DNA of 64,000 nucleotides from Sphingomonas sp. HMP9. Its GTDB lineage: Bacteria > Pseudomonadota > Alphaproteobacteria > Sphingomonadales > Sphingomonadaceae. The DNA is taken from assembly GCF_013374115.1 (NCBI RefSeq), contig NZ_AP022673.1, positions 2,566,001-2,630,000 on the forward strand, read 5' to 3'. The stretch's first letter is position 1; each line of letters opens with the position of its first letter. This document shows, piece after piece, positions 8,379 through 17,697 of the stretch. The notes below the pieces were generated by a model that saw only the letters and a program-made list of their open reading frames with translations, was not told the DNA's origin and did not search any database. The position numbers and the translations under genes were made by a program.

Positions 8379-9941
8379 TCAGTGGCGGAAGTGGCGCATG
8401 CCGGTGAAGACCATCGCGAGGCCGGCTTCGTCCGCCGCCGCGATCACGTCGGCGTCGCGGATCGAGCCGCCGGGCTGGATCACCGCGGTCGCGCCTGCCT
8501 CGACTGCTGCGAGCAGCCCGTCGGCGAAGGGGAAGAACGCGTCGGAGGCGACCGCCGAACCGATCGTGCGCGGGGTGGACCAGCCGGCCTTGTCGGCGGC
8601 GTCCTTCGCCTTCCAGGCTGCGATGCGCGCAGATTCGAGGCGGTTCATCTGGCCCGCGCCGATCCCGGCGGTGCTGCCGCCCTTGGCGTAGACGATCGCG
8701 TTGGACTTGGTGTGCTTGGCGACGGTCCAGGCGAAGCGGCAGTCGATCAGCTCCTGCTCGGTGGGCTGGCGCTTGGTGACGACGGTCAGGTCGCCGGGGG
8801 TTCCGTTGTCGCGGCCCTGGACGAGCCAGCCACCCGCGATCGACTTGGCCGTGAGACCTGCGCGCGCGGGATCGGGGAGCTCGCCGGTAAGCAGCAGGCG
8901 AAGGTTCTTCTTGGCGGCGAACAGCGCGATCGCGTCGTCGTCCGCGTCGGGCGCGACGACGACTTCGGTGAAGATGCCGGTGATCGCGCGCGCGGTCTCG
9001 GCGTCGAGGCGACGGTTGACGGCGATGATGCCGCCGAATGCCGACACGGTGTCGCAGGCGAACGCGGCGGCATAAGCCTCAGCGAGCGTCGCGGCGGTGG
9101 CGACGCCGCAGGGGTTGGCGTGCTTGACGATCACGACGGAAGGCTCGGCGTCGCGGAATTCGGCGATGAGTTCGAGGGCTGCGTCGGCGTCGTTGAGGTT
9201 GTTGTAGCTGAGCGCCTTGCCCTGGAGCTGGCGCGCCTGGCCGATCCCGCGCACGCTGCCCGTCGCTGTGTAGAAGGCGGCGGACTGGTGCGGGTTCTCG
9301 CCGTAGCGAAGCGTGTCGCCGCGTTTGAGCGTGATGGGAAGCGTGGCCGGGAATTCCTCGGCCTGGTCGACCGTGCCGAACCAGGTGGCGATCGCCGAGT
9401 CATAGGCGGCGGTGGTGGCGAAGGCCTTCGCGGCGAGGCGCTTGCGGTCTTCGAGCGTCGTCGTGCCACCGGAGATCAGCGCATAGTCGGCGGGGTCGGT
9501 GACGATCGCGACATAGGCGTGGTTCTTGGCGGCGGAGCGGACCATGCTGGGGCCGCCGATGTCGATATTCTCGATCACGGTGTCGCGGTCGGCGCCCTTG
9601 GCGACGGTCGCCTCGAACGGATAGAGATTGACGATCACGAGGTCGATCGCGCCGATCTTGTGCTCGGCCATCGAGGCGGCGTGGCCGGCGTCGTCGCGGA
9701 CCGCGAGGAGGCCGCCGTGGACCATCGGGTGGAGCGTCTTGACGCGGCCGTCCATCATCTCGGGGAAGCCGGTGAGTTCCGACACATCGCGCACCGTCAG
9801 GCCGGCGGCGCGGAGCGCCGTGGCGGTGCCGCCGGTGGAGACGAGCTCGACACCGTGGCTGGCCAGCGCCTTGCCGAGATCGACGATCCCGGTCTTGTCG
9901 GAAACGGACAGGAGCGCGCGCTTGATGGGGATGCTGGTCAT
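8379..9941 (-). CDS. purH: Bifunctional AICAR formyltransferase/IMP cyclohydrolase
   Basis: The 520-residue enzyme performs the last two steps of IMP synthesis. The N-terminal IMP cyclohydrolase (MGS-fold) domain shows [28 protein letters not shown] and [13 protein letters not shown]. The C-terminal AICAR transformylase shows [10 protein letters not shown] and the Lys-His pair. Start 9941 gives the family length; a longer in-frame extension is low-complexity and lacks conservation signs. Its gene is separated from the heparinase-like gene by two different REP elements, so it probably has its own promoter. Confidence 0.96.
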   Translation of the reverse strand: MTSIPIKRALLSVSDKTGIVDLGKALASHGVELVSTGGTATALRAAGLTVRDVSELTGFPEMMDGRVKTLHPMVHGGLLAVRDDAGHAASMAEHKIGAIDLVIVNLYPFEATVAKGADRDTVIENIDIGGPSMVRSAAKNHAYVAIVTDPADYALISGGTTTLEDRKRLAAKAFATTAAYDSAIATWFGTVDQAEEFPATLPITLKRGDTLRYGENPHQSAAFYTATGSVRGIGQARQLQGKALSYNNLNDADAALELIAEFRDAEPSVVIVKHANPCGVATAATLAEAYAAAFACDTVSAFGGIIAVNRRLDAETARAITGIFTEVVVAPDADDDAIALFAAKKNLRLLLTGELPDPARAGLTAKSIAGGWLVQGRDNGTPGDLTVVTKRQPTEQELIDCRFAWTVAKHTKSNAIVYAKGGSTAGIGAGQMNRLESARIAAWKAKDAADKAGWSTPRTIGSAVASDAFFPFADGLLAAVEAGATAVIQPGGSIRDADVIAAADEAGLAMVFTGMRHFRH

Positions 9942-10037
9942 GGGAGTCTTTCGTGGAGTCGCCGTGCCGCGGGCCTTAGCGTCGGTTGACGTTGGGGAAC
10001 AGGGGGCGGGACGATCGTGATCCGAGCTCTCCTTCCC

Positions 10038-10117
10038 GTCATCCTGACGAAAGTCAGGATCCAGAGCCACCAAGGCAGTCGTTCGTTACGCTGGATCCTG
10101 ACTTTCGTCAGGATGAC
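10038..10117. repeat. Perfect 27-bp inverted repeat, GTCATCCTGACG family
   Basis: The arm at 10038-10064 (GTCATCCTGACGAAAGTCAG...) is the exact reverse complement of 10091-10117, with a 26-bp spacer. Each arm also has internal symmetry (CTGACGAAAGTCAG), as in REP elements. It lies with the following repeat in the 365-bp gap between purH and the heparinase-like gene. Confidence 0.85.
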
Positions 10118-10186
10118 GGCGGTGGGGTAAACGGCTGTGGGATCAGGAGCGTCAAACCGCATCCTTCCGCGCGCCACCGGAAAAAG

Positions 10187-10293
10187 CACCGCCTCGGCGT
10201 AGGCCGGGGTCCAATTGGGGGACGTCGCTAACGGAAGATCGCGCTTCGTTATTGCCACCTTTCCAATTGGGCCCCGGCCTTCGCCGGGGTGGT
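10187..10293. repeat. REP/BIME-like inverted repeat, CCCCGGC family
   Basis: A degenerate left arm (CGGCGTAGGCCGG) and an intact right arm CCCCGGCCTTCGCCGGGG carry inner CCAATTGG extensions. The central segment (GCTTCGTTA...) resembles those of the copies at 29021 and 32715, so the whole unit of about 105 bp is repeated, not just the arms. Confidence 0.85.
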
Positions 10294-10306
10294 GGCCAAA
10301 AGACTG

Positions 10307-12055
10307 TCAGGCTTTTTTCAGCGCCCAGCTTACGCTGGCCCCGCCGGCCGCGGCCTCGCCGGTGATCATCAGTTGCTGCGTCGCGACCGGGCGGCCGTCG
10401 GCGTCGATCCAGACGCTGTCCTCGACCACCAGCGCGCCGCCGCGGCAGCGGAATTGCCACAAGGGTCCGCCCGGCAGGCGAAGGATCGCGCCTAGGCCGT
10501 CCGCCGTGGGCGAGACCTGCACGCCCGCGCCCAGATGGAAGCGGATCGAGAAGAGCGACAGGCCGGTGCGGCGCTTGCGGCCATGCGGTAGCAGCGCGTC
10601 CTCGCCGCGCAGTTCGCGGCCGTCGCCGGTCAGCATCAGCTGGCGGCGGTGCAGGAACCCCCAGCGGCGGACATAACCGTCGTGGCTCGCCTCGATCCGG
10701 CTGGCGGCGTCCGATTCCTGGCGGCTGAGCTCGACCTCCCCCACGCCGCGGCCGAGCGTGCCGTCGACGTGGATCGCGGTCGAATTGCTGTCGGCGATCG
10801 TCAGCGTCGAATGCGCCGCGGTCGAGCGCAGGCCCTCGACCATCGCGGGCGGGAGCTGCGCGATGCCCGCGCGCGCGCCGCCGCAGTTGACGACGATCCG
10901 CGCCGGTCCGTCGGAGAATTCGAACGCGAGCGTCGACGCGCAGCCGCCCTCGACGAGGCGCGCGATCGGCGGCGGGGCGGCGTCGACGATGAGCACGGCG
11001 GTGCCGGCGGCGAGGCGCTGATAGCCCCAGTCGCGCGCCTGGCGCAGCGGCCGCGTGCGGACGCCGCTGGCCTCGATCACCGCGGCGACCTGCGTTTCGC
11101 TGGCCGGACCGCCACCCTGCCAGCTCGACAGGCCGCGATCGGCGTGCGCGACGCCGAGCAGCGCCGCCACCATCCGGGTGAGCGTGACCGCGACGGTCTC
11201 GGGGAGTTCGGCGCTGCGGGCGGCGTAGCTTTCCTGGAGCAGAGTCAGCAGCTGGATCGAATCGAGCAGCATCGCGGGGCTGCGCGAGACCGAGCCGCCA
11301 TCGTCGAACAGACCGGTACCGAGCGCGCGGAGCAGCCCGGCCTCACCGAATTGCTGGCGCGGTTCGCCGCCGGGGATGAGGAGGCCGGCCGCGACGACTC
11401 CGCACCATGCGGCGATGCGCGGTGCGCCCGCAGGGGCCTTGTCCGCGCTGCGATCGAGGTGGAGCGCGCCCTTTGCGAGCGCGTTGAGCACCTTCGAGCG
11501 GTAGATCTGGTCGGACGAGGACAGGATCAGCGGCGCGTGCGCGGTCCAGGCAAGGATGCGCCTACCCCACATGTCGGGGCGCCACGCGATCCCGCCCTGC
11601 GTATCGGCGTGCGCGGTGAGCCACAGCCCCATCAGATATTCGGCGATCGGCGCGCCGCGCGCGCGCGTGGCGACGGTCGACAGGTCGCGCAGCCACGCGA
11701 AGCTGTGGAGGTATTCGGCAAAGGGTTTGGGCAGCGGCTTGGCGAGATCGAGCGTCTCGATATCGCGCGCCTCGCCTCGGAACGACAGCACGCCCTCCAG
11801 CAGCATCGTGCCGCGCGCGATGTCGCCGAGGATGGGATCGTCGGGGACCGCGATCAGCTTGAGCGGATACCGCCCCTTCAGGCGCAGCGTGTGGAGCGGC
11901 GTGCGCCACGTCAGCCGGTGGAAGCGCTCGGCAAGGCGATCGGCGAGCGACAGCCCCTTGTCACCGCCGAGGCGGATCAGGCGACGGCCTTCGTCGATCC
12001 CGTCGGGGGCGGGATCGATCACGGGATCGCGCGTCAGGTCCTGCGGCTCGTTCAC
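10307..12055 (-). CDS. Heparinase II/III family protein
   Basis: A 582-residue protein with the two-part layout of heparinase II/III-like proteins. The N-terminal half is alpha-helical (toroid-like), including [21 protein letters not shown]. The C-terminal half is beta-sandwich, with [19 protein letters not shown] and [21 protein letters not shown]. These are polysaccharide lyases or relatives acting on uronic-acid polymers; the substrate is unknown and no signal peptide is seen. The start is the GTG at 12055, whose GTGA overlaps the rpe stop. Alphaproteobacterial genomes commonly carry this gene next to rpe and purH. Confidence 0.85.
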   Translation of the reverse strand: MNEPQDLTRDPVIDPAPDGIDEGRRLIRLGGDKGLSLADRLAERFHRLTWRTPLHTLRLKGRYPLKLIAVPDDPILGDIARGTMLLEGVLSFRGEARDIETLDLAKPLPKPFAEYLHSFAWLRDLSTVATRARGAPIAEYLMGLWLTAHADTQGGIAWRPDMWGRRILAWTAHAPLILSSSDQIYRSKVLNALAKGALHLDRSADKAPAGAPRIAAWCGVVAAGLLIPGGEPRQQFGEAGLLRALGTGLFDDGGSVSRSPAMLLDSIQLLTLLQESYAARSAELPETVAVTLTRMVAALLGVAHADRGLSSWQGGGPASETQVAAVIEASGVRTRPLRQARDWGYQRLAAGTAVLIVDAAPPPIARLVEGGCASTLAFEFSDGPARIVVNCGGARAGIAQLPPAMVEGLRSTAAHSTLTIADSNSTAIHVDGTLGRGVGEVELSRQESDAASRIEASHDGYVRRWGFLHRRQLMLTGDGRELRGEDALLPHGRKRRTGLSLFSIRFHLGAGVQVSPTADGLGAILRLPGGPLWQFRCRGGALVVEDSVWIDADGRPVATQQLMITGEAAAGGASVSWALKKA

Positions 12056-12708
12056 CCCCGCAACGCGGCGATGTTGGCGGCATAATGATCGGGGCCGCCG
12101 CGGAACACCGACGTCCCCGCGACGAGCGCGTCGGCGCCCGCCTCGATACAGCGTTTCGCCCATTCGGCATCGACGCCGCCATCGACCTCGAGATCGATGT
12201 CGCGGCCGCTCTTTTCGATCATCGTGCGGATCGCGGCGATCTTCTTGAGCTGGCTGGGGATGAAGCTTTGGCCACCGAAGCCGGGGTTGACGCTCATCAC
12301 CAGCACGAGGTCGACCATGTCGATGAGGTAATCGAGCATCTTGGCGGGCGTGCCGGGACAGATGACGATGCCCGCGCGCTTGCCGAGGCCCTTGATGTGC
12401 TGGAGCGAGCGGTGGATGTGCGGGCCGGCCTCGTAATGCACCGTGATGCAGTCGGCACCGGCGTCTGCGAACGCGTCGAGATAGGCGTCGACGGGGGAGA
12501 TCATCAAATGGACGTCGAACGGCTTGGTGGTCACGCCGCGCACCGACTTCATGACCGCGGGGCCGAACGAGATGTTGGGGACGAAATGGCCGTCCATCAC
12601 GTCGATATGGATCCAGTCGGCACCGGCCGCGTCGATGGCGCGGACCTCCTCGCCGAGTTTGGAGAAATCGGCGGAGAGGATCGAGGGGGCGATACGGACG
12701 GGTTGCAT
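12052..12708 (-). CDS. rpe: Ribulose-phosphate 3-epimerase
   Basis: A 218-residue TIM-barrel enzyme interconverting ribulose-5-phosphate and xylulose-5-phosphate in the pentose phosphate and Calvin-type pathways. Family segments are [36 protein letters not shown] (metal-binding His and Asp), [14 protein letters not shown] and LEVDGGV. Length is standard. It overlaps the heparinase-like gene by four bases. A REP element precedes it. Confidence 0.96.
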   Translation of the reverse strand: MQPVRIAPSILSADFSKLGEEVRAIDAAGADWIHIDVMDGHFVPNISFGPAVMKSVRGVTTKPFDVHLMISPVDAYLDAFADAGADCITVHYEAGPHIHRSLQHIKGLGKRAGIVICPGTPAKMLDYLIDMVDLVLVMSVNPGFGGQSFIPSQLKKIAAIRTMIEKSGRDIDLEVDGGVDAEWAKRCIEAGADALVAGTSVFRGGPDHYAANIAALRG

Positions 12709-12773
12709 GAAAATTGTCCTAGCGCGGGATTGGCGGGGGCGGAACTCCCCGTTTGTGACTGCAACCCCTTCTA

Positions 12774-12851
12774 GTTTTCCCGCGCAGGCGGGAAGCCAGG
12801 GTTACACGCGGCTCGCTGAGTAATCCTGGCCCCCCGCTTTCGCGGGGGAAC
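12774..12851. repeat. REP-like inverted repeat, GTTCYCCCGCG family
   Basis: Arms TTCCCGCGCAGGCGGGAA and CCCCCGCTTTCGCGGGGG face inward with AGCCAGG/CCTGGC extensions. This copy fills most of the gap between rsmB and rpe. Confidence 0.85.
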
Positions 12852-12871
12852 AAGTACCTGCGCGCTCCTGC

Positions 12872-14152
12872 TTAGTTTCGCTTCAGGCGGGCGATGAAGA
12901 AGCCATCGCAGCCGCCCTGGTCCGCCAGCATGCCGGGGAGCGTGCGGACGGTGCCGGTCTCGGTCGGCGTGATGCCGGCAGGGAGTTCGGACTGGTCGAC
13001 CGGCACGATCGTGTAATCGTTCCGCGCCGCAAGGAACGCGTCGAGCTGCGCTTCCCCTTCCGACGGTTCGAGCGAGCAGGTGGCGTAGACGAGCGTGCCG
13101 CCGGGCTTCACCCAGTCCGCGGCCCTTGCGAAGATGCGCGCCTGCAACGCCGCAGTCTCGGCGATGATCGAGGGCCGGACGCGGTGGAGGACGTCGGGGT
13201 GGCGGCGGAAGATCCCGGTCGCGCTGCACGGTGCGTCGATCAGGATCGCGTCGGCGGGCTCGGCGGGCGCCCATTCGAGGATGTCGGCGTTGACGACCTC
13301 GGCCTTCAGGTGCGTGCGATACAGGTTCTCGCGCAGGCGCTTGATACGGCTCTGCGAATTGTCGACCGAGGTGACGGTCCAGCCGGCCGCGGCGAGCTGC
13401 AGCGTCTTGCCGCCCGGCGCCGCGCACAGATCGAGGACATGGCCCTCCCCCTTCCCCAGCAACCGTGCGGGGAGCGAGGCGGCGATGTCCTGCACCCACC
13501 AGGCGCCGTCGCCGAAGCCCACCATGTCGGGGACGGAATCATGATCGCCCAGGCGCAGATGGCCGGGCATGAAGCTTTCGCCGCCCAGCTTTTCGCGCCA
13601 GCCTTCGGTCTCGGCGGGGTCGGCGATCGTCAGGTCGAGCGGCGGCACCTGCGCGATGGCGCGGCCGGCGGCGTCGACCATCTCCTCGCCCCACGCGGCT
13701 TCCCAGCGCAGTTCGACCGGGGCGGGGAGCGTCGGGACTTCGGGAAGCAGCATGTTGGCGCGGAACAGCGTGCCGAACACGCCGTGGACGAGTTTCCGCG
13801 GGCCGCCGTCGACAAGCGGCAGCACGGTCGAGATCGCGGCGTGCGAGGGGGTGCCGAGGATCAGCACCTGGACGAGCGCGATGCGCAGCGCCATCCGCGC
13901 CTTCGCATCGTCGGGCAGATTGGTCTTGGTAACCGAATCGATCATCGCGTCGAGATCGGGCAGCCGGCGCAGCGTCTCGGCAGCGATCGCATGCGCCAGG
14001 CCACGATCGGGGCCGTGGATCGCGCGGGTCGCGGCAGGCAATGCGGATTCGAGCGACTCGCCGCGGCGGAGCACGGCGTCGAGCAGGCGGAGGGCTGCGC
14101 GGCGGGTGGGGACGCCCAAGGGCTCGGGGGCGTGGGTGTAGTCAGGCATCAA
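12872..14152 (-). CDS. rsmB: 16S rRNA (cytosine-967-C5)-methyltransferase family protein
   Basis: The 426-residue protein has an N-terminal NusB-like helical RNA-binding region (about residues 15-150) and a C-terminal Rossmann methyltransferase. The SAM-binding DLCAAPGGKTLQLA and the motif IV DAPCSATGIFRRHPD are visible. The second catalytic cysteine lies in VYATCSLEPSEGE. Both cysteines needed for m5C formation are therefore present. RsmB methylates 16S rRNA in the small ribosomal subunit. The gene starts 103 bp from the divergent SDHAF4-like gene. Confidence 0.92.
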   Translation of the reverse strand: MMPDYTHAPEPLGVPTRRAALRLLDAVLRRGESLESALPAATRAIHGPDRGLAHAIAAETLRRLPDLDAMIDSVTKTNLPDDAKARMALRIALVQVLILGTPSHAAISTVLPLVDGGPRKLVHGVFGTLFRANMLLPEVPTLPAPVELRWEAAWGEEMVDAAGRAIAQVPPLDLTIADPAETEGWREKLGGESFMPGHLRLGDHDSVPDMVGFGDGAWWVQDIAASLPARLLGKGEGHVLDLCAAPGGKTLQLAAAGWTVTSVDNSQSRIKRLRENLYRTHLKAEVVNADILEWAPAEPADAILIDAPCSATGIFRRHPDVLHRVRPSIIAETAALQARIFARAADWVKPGGTLVYATCSLEPSEGEAQLDAFLAARNDYTIVPVDQSELPAGITPTETGTVRTLPGMLADQGGCDGFFIARLKRN

Positions 14153-14255
14153 AGGTCCTTCGCGTTCGGATCGCGCGCGCGGCTGTTATGGCAAAACGGC
14201 GCGGCGCGCCCCATGTGGCGGTTACGACGCCAACACGCAAATCCGGAGAGCCGCG

Positions 14256-14414
14256 ATGGGCCAGCGCCCCGATCATGTGAAACCCCCCGAATATCTGGCG
14301 AAGACCACGCCAGTGCCGAAACCCGAGCCGATCGTGCCCGACAAGGATCCCGAACCGCGCGATCCCACGCGCTATGGCGACTGGGAGTTGAAGGGCATGG
14401 CGATCGATTTCTGA
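14256..14414 (+). CDS. DUF1674 small protein, SDHAF4-like succinate dehydrogenase assembly factor
   Basis: A 52-codon gene. The C-terminus RYGDWELKGMAIDF matches the invariant RYGDWE-KG---DF signature of DUF1674, the family of mitochondrial SDHAF4, which helps flavinylated SdhA mature. The N-terminal part is Pro/Lys/Asp-rich and likely disordered. GGAGAG lies 7-12 nt before the ATG. It is divergent from rsmB and convergent with the thioesterase gene 21 nt downstream. sdh genes are not in the window. Confidence 0.88.
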   Translation: MGQRPDHVKPPEYLAKTTPVPKPEPIVPDKDPEPRDPTRYGDWELKGMAIDF

Positions 14415-14435
14415 CGGCCGATCGCCGACCCCGCA

Positions 14436-14858
14436 TCAGTCGGCGGGGTCCGTCGTCGGGAAGAAATGCTCGACGACGCTGTTCGCCAGTCGCGACGGCC
14501 GCAGCGTCTCGGCATCCAGACAACACCAGCTCGACTTGACCTCGGCGAGCACGTCCTCGCCGCGCTTTATGATCGTCTCGTAGAATGCCCGCGCGCCCTG
14601 GACCTTCTCGAGCAACACCGTCGCGATGACGTCGTCGTTCAGAAATGCCGGCTTCCGGTATGTGATCTCATGCTTCAACGCGACCCAGAGGTGACCGGCG
14701 ACGGCCTCCGCGGGCGCCAGGCGCTGCCAATGATCGATCACCGCGGCCTGTACCCACTTCAGATAGTTCGCGTTGTTGACGTGACCCATGAAGTCGATGT
14801 CGGCCGGCTCGATGCCGATGACGAATTGATGAGGGAGCGCTGTGGACACCTCGACCAT
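14436..14858 (-). CDS. Acyl-CoA thioesterase (4-hydroxybenzoyl-CoA thioesterase-like hotdog fold)
   Basis: About 140 residues with the hotdog-fold signature DIDFMGHVNNANYLKWV, including the catalytic Asp (DFMGHVNN) of the 4HBT/YbgC family, and the later HEITYRKPAFLNDDV strand. It hydrolyses acyl-CoA thioesters; the substrate is not evident. The start is uncertain: the Met at 14858 begins a typical family N-terminus, and another Met at 14879 is possible; neither has a clear Shine-Dalgarno. It is divergent from clpB. Confidence 0.82.
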   Translation of the reverse strand: MVEVSTALPHQFVIGIEPADIDFMGHVNNANYLKWVQAAVIDHWQRLAPAEAVAGHLWVALKHEITYRKPAFLNDDVIATVLLEKVQGARAFYETIIKRGEDVLAEVKSSWCCLDAETLRPSRLANSVVEHFFPTTDPAD

Positions 14859-14965
14859 ATAGCATGCCAAGCTGAACATAGCGATGACGGCGCGGCTTAG
14901 ATACCGAGAATAAACGCTATTCCGGCTGCGTCGCTCGGGCCCTAGCGTCCTCCCGATACCCGCCT

Positions 14966-14993
14966 CTTGTGTTGCCCAAATACAACACCATCT
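14966..14993 (+). promoter_or_regulatory. Possible RpoH (heat-shock) promoter of clpB
   Basis: CTTG at 14966-14969 is followed after 18 bp by CCATCT at 14988-14993, resembling the alphaproteobacterial sigma-32 pattern (CTTG plus CYTAT-like -10). It sits 36 bp upstream of the clpB start, the expected place for a chaperone promoter. Confidence 0.5.
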
Positions 14994-15029
14994 TTGGCCC
15001 AACACGACCCAATCCCACAGGAATTCGTC

Positions 15030-17609
15030 ATGAACATCGACAAATTCACCGACCGCGCGAAGGGCTTCCTGCAATCCGCGCAGACTGTCGCGATCCGGAT
15101 GAACCACCAGCGGATCGCACCCGAACATCTGTTGAAGGCGCTGCTCGAAGACGAACAGGGTATGGCCGCGGGACTCATCAAGGCGGCGGGCGGCGACGCC
15201 AAGCGCGCGACCTCCGAAACCGATCTGGCGCTCGCCAAGATCCCCGTCGTGTCGGGCTCGGGCGCGCAGACCACGCCGGGCATCGACAACGACGCGGTGC
15301 GCGTGCTCGACCAGGCCGAACAGATCGCGACCAAGGCGGGCGACAGCTTCGTCACGGTCGAGCGTCTGCTGGTCGCGCTCGCGCTGTCGCTCAACACCGC
15401 GGCGGGCAAGGCGCTCAAGGCCGGCGGCGTTACTCCCGAGGGGCTGAACACGGCGATCAACGGTCTGCGCCAGGGCCGATCCGCGGACACCGCCGGCGCC
15501 GAGGACCGCTATGATGCACTCAAGAAGTTCGCGCGCGATCTCACCCAGGCGGCACGCGACGGCAAGCTCGACCCAGTCATCGGCCGCGACGAGGAAATCC
15601 GCCGCACGATCCAGATCCTAGCGCGCCGCACCAAGAACAACCCCGCGCTGATCGGCGAACCCGGCGTCGGCAAGACCGCGATCGCGGAGGGCCTCGCGCT
15701 GCGGATCGCCAATGGCGACGTGCCGGATACGCTGAAGGACCGCCGGCTCATGTCGCTCGACATGGGCTCCCTAATCGCGGGCGCGAAATATCGTGGCGAG
15801 TTCGAGGAGCGGCTGAAGGGCGTACTCGACGAGGTGAAGGCCGCTGAGGGCGACGTCATCCTGTTCATCGACGAGATGCACCAGCTGATTGGCGCGGGCA
15901 AATCCGAGGGCGCGATGGATGCGGGCAATCTGCTCAAGCCCGCCCTCGCGCGCGGTGAGCTCCACTGCGTCGGCGCGACCACGCTCGACGAATACCGCAA
16001 GTACGTCGAGAAGGACCCCGCGCTCCAGCGGCGGTTCCAGCCGGTGATGGTCGGCGAACCGACCGTCGAGGACACGATCTCGATCCTGCGCGGGCTGAAG
16101 GAGAAATACGAGCTGCATCACGGCGTGCGGATCACCGACGCCGCGATCGTCGCCGCCTCGACGCTGTCGAACCGCTACATCACCGATCGCTTCCTCCCCG
16201 ACAAGGCGATCGACCTGATGGACGAGGCCGCGTCGCGGATCCGCATGGAGGTCGAATCGAAGCCCGAGGCGATCGAGAACCTCGACCGGCGGATCATCCA
16301 GTTGAAGATCGAGCGCGAGGCGCTGAAGCGCGAGACCGACGACGCGTCGGTCGAACGGCTCGACACGCTGGAGGGCGAACTCGTCAATCTGGAGGAGCAG
16401 TCGGCCGCGCTAACGACGCGGTGGAAGGGCGAGAAGGACAAGATCAACGCCGAGGCGCGGGTCAAGGAACAGCTCGACGCCGCGCGGCTCGAACTCGAGC
16501 AGGCGCAGCGGTCGGGCGATCTCGCCAAGGCGGGCGAGCTGTCCTACGGCACGATCCCCGGCCTGCAACGCCAGCTCGACGAGGCGGCAGGCGCGACCAA
16601 GGGCGCGATGCTGCGCGAGGAAGTAACCGCCGACGACATCGCGGGCGTCGTCAGCCGCTGGACCGGCATCCCGGTCGAGCGGATGCTGCAGGGCGAGCGC
16701 GATAAGCTGCTCGCGATGGAGGCGACGATCGGCAAGCGCGTCATCGGCCAGGCGCATGCGGTGAAGGCCGTGTCGACCGCGGTGCGGCGCGCGCGCGCGG
16801 GGTTGCAGGACCCGAACCGGCCGCTGGGCTCGTTCCTGTTCCTCGGGCCGACCGGCGTCGGCAAGACCGAGCTGACCAAGGCGCTGGCCGAATTCCTGTT
16901 CGACGATCCCGCAGCGATGGTCCGCATCGACATGAGCGAGTATATGGAAAAGCACGCGGTCGCGCGGCTGATCGGCGCACCTCCGGGCTATGTCGGCTAT
17001 GAGGAGGGCGGCGTGCTGACCGAGGCGGTGCGGCGGCGCCCGTACCAGGTGATCCTGTTCGACGAGGTCGAGAAGGCGCACGGCGACGTGTTCAACGTGC
17101 TGCTCCAGGTGCTCGACGACGGGCGGCTGACCGACGGCCAGGGGCGCACGGTGGATTTCAGCAACACGTTGATCATCCTGACGAGCAACCTCGGCAGCCA
17201 GTATCTGGCGAACATGGCCGAGGGCGACGACGTGTCCTCGGTCGAGCCGCAGGTGATGGAGATCGTCCGGTCGCATTTCCGGCCCGAGTTCCTCAACCGG
17301 TTGGACGAGGTGATCCTGTTCCACCGTCTGGGGCAGGCGCACATGGCGCCGATCGTCGACATCCAGGTATCGCGCGTCGACAAGCTGCTGGCTGACCGCA
17401 AGATCGTCCTCGACCTGACCGATGCCGCGCGCGCGTGGCTCGGCCGTGTCGGCTACGATCCGGTGTACGGCGCACGGCCGTTGAAGCGCGCGGTCCAGCG
17501 CTATCTGCAGGACCCGCTCGCCGACATGATCCTGCGCGGCGAGGTGAAGGACGGCTCGACGGTCAACATCGACGAGGGCGATGGGAAGCTGGTGCTGATC
17601 GTCGCCTGA
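15030..17609 (+). CDS. clpB: ATP-dependent disaggregase ClpB
   Basis: The 859-residue protein has the full ClpB layout: N-terminal Clp_N repeats (residues 1-145), nucleotide-binding domain 1 with Walker A GEPGVGKT and Walker [12 protein letters not shown], the long coiled-coil middle domain (about 400-530), and domain 2 with GPTGVGKT and [11 protein letters not shown]. Together with DnaK it extracts polypeptides from aggregates. The start at 15030 ([18 protein letters not shown]) has AGGA upstream; an in-frame upstream start would add a non-conserved tail. A possible heat-shock promoter precedes it and a strong bidirectional terminator follows. Confidence 0.97.
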   Translation: MNIDKFTDRAKGFLQSAQTVAIRMNHQRIAPEHLLKALLEDEQGMAAGLIKAAGGDAKRATSETDLALAKIPVVSGSGAQTTPGIDNDAVRVLDQAEQIATKAGDSFVTVERLLVALALSLNTAAGKALKAGGVTPEGLNTAINGLRQGRSADTAGAEDRYDALKKFARDLTQAARDGKLDPVIGRDEEIRRTIQILARRTKNNPALIGEPGVGKTAIAEGLALRIANGDVPDTLKDRRLMSLDMGSLIAGAKYRGEFEERLKGVLDEVKAAEGDVILFIDEMHQLIGAGKSEGAMDAGNLLKPALARGELHCVGATTLDEYRKYVEKDPALQRRFQPVMVGEPTVEDTISILRGLKEKYELHHGVRITDAAIVAASTLSNRYITDRFLPDKAIDLMDEAASRIRMEVESKPEAIENLDRRIIQLKIEREALKRETDDASVERLDTLEGELVNLEEQSAALTTRWKGEKDKINAEARVKEQLDAARLELEQAQRSGDLAKAGELSYGTIPGLQRQLDEAAGATKGAMLREEVTADDIAGVVSRWTGIPVERMLQGERDKLLAMEATIGKRVIGQAHAVKAVSTAVRRARAGLQDPNRPLGSFLFLGPTGVGKTELTKALAEFLFDDPAAMVRIDMSEYMEKHAVARLIGAPPGYVGYEEGGVLTEAVRRRPYQVILFDEVEKAHGDVFNVLLQVLDDGRLTDGQGRTVDFSNTLIILTSNLGSQYLANMAEGDDVSSVEPQVMEIVRSHFRPEFLNRLDEVILFHRLGQAHMAPIVDIQVSRVDKLLADRKIVLDLTDAARAWLGRVGYDPVYGARPLKRAVQRYLQDPLADMILRGEVKDGSTVNIDEGDGKLVLIVA

Positions 17610-17640
17610 TCACAACGCCACTGGGTAAAATCAACCTAAC

Positions 17641-17682
17641 AAAAAAGGGGCGGCTCCTTCCGGAACCGCCCCTCGTTTTTTT
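17641..17682. terminator. Bidirectional intrinsic terminator
   Basis: GGGGCGGCTCC pairs with GGAACCGCCCC around a short loop (17647-17672). It is flanked by seven T on the right (plus-strand reading) and six A on the left, which read as T on the minus strand. It serves convergent clpB (ends 17609) and the TonB receptor gene (ends 17698). Confidence 0.93.
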
Positions 17683-17697
17683 CCAGTTAAGCAAGGC

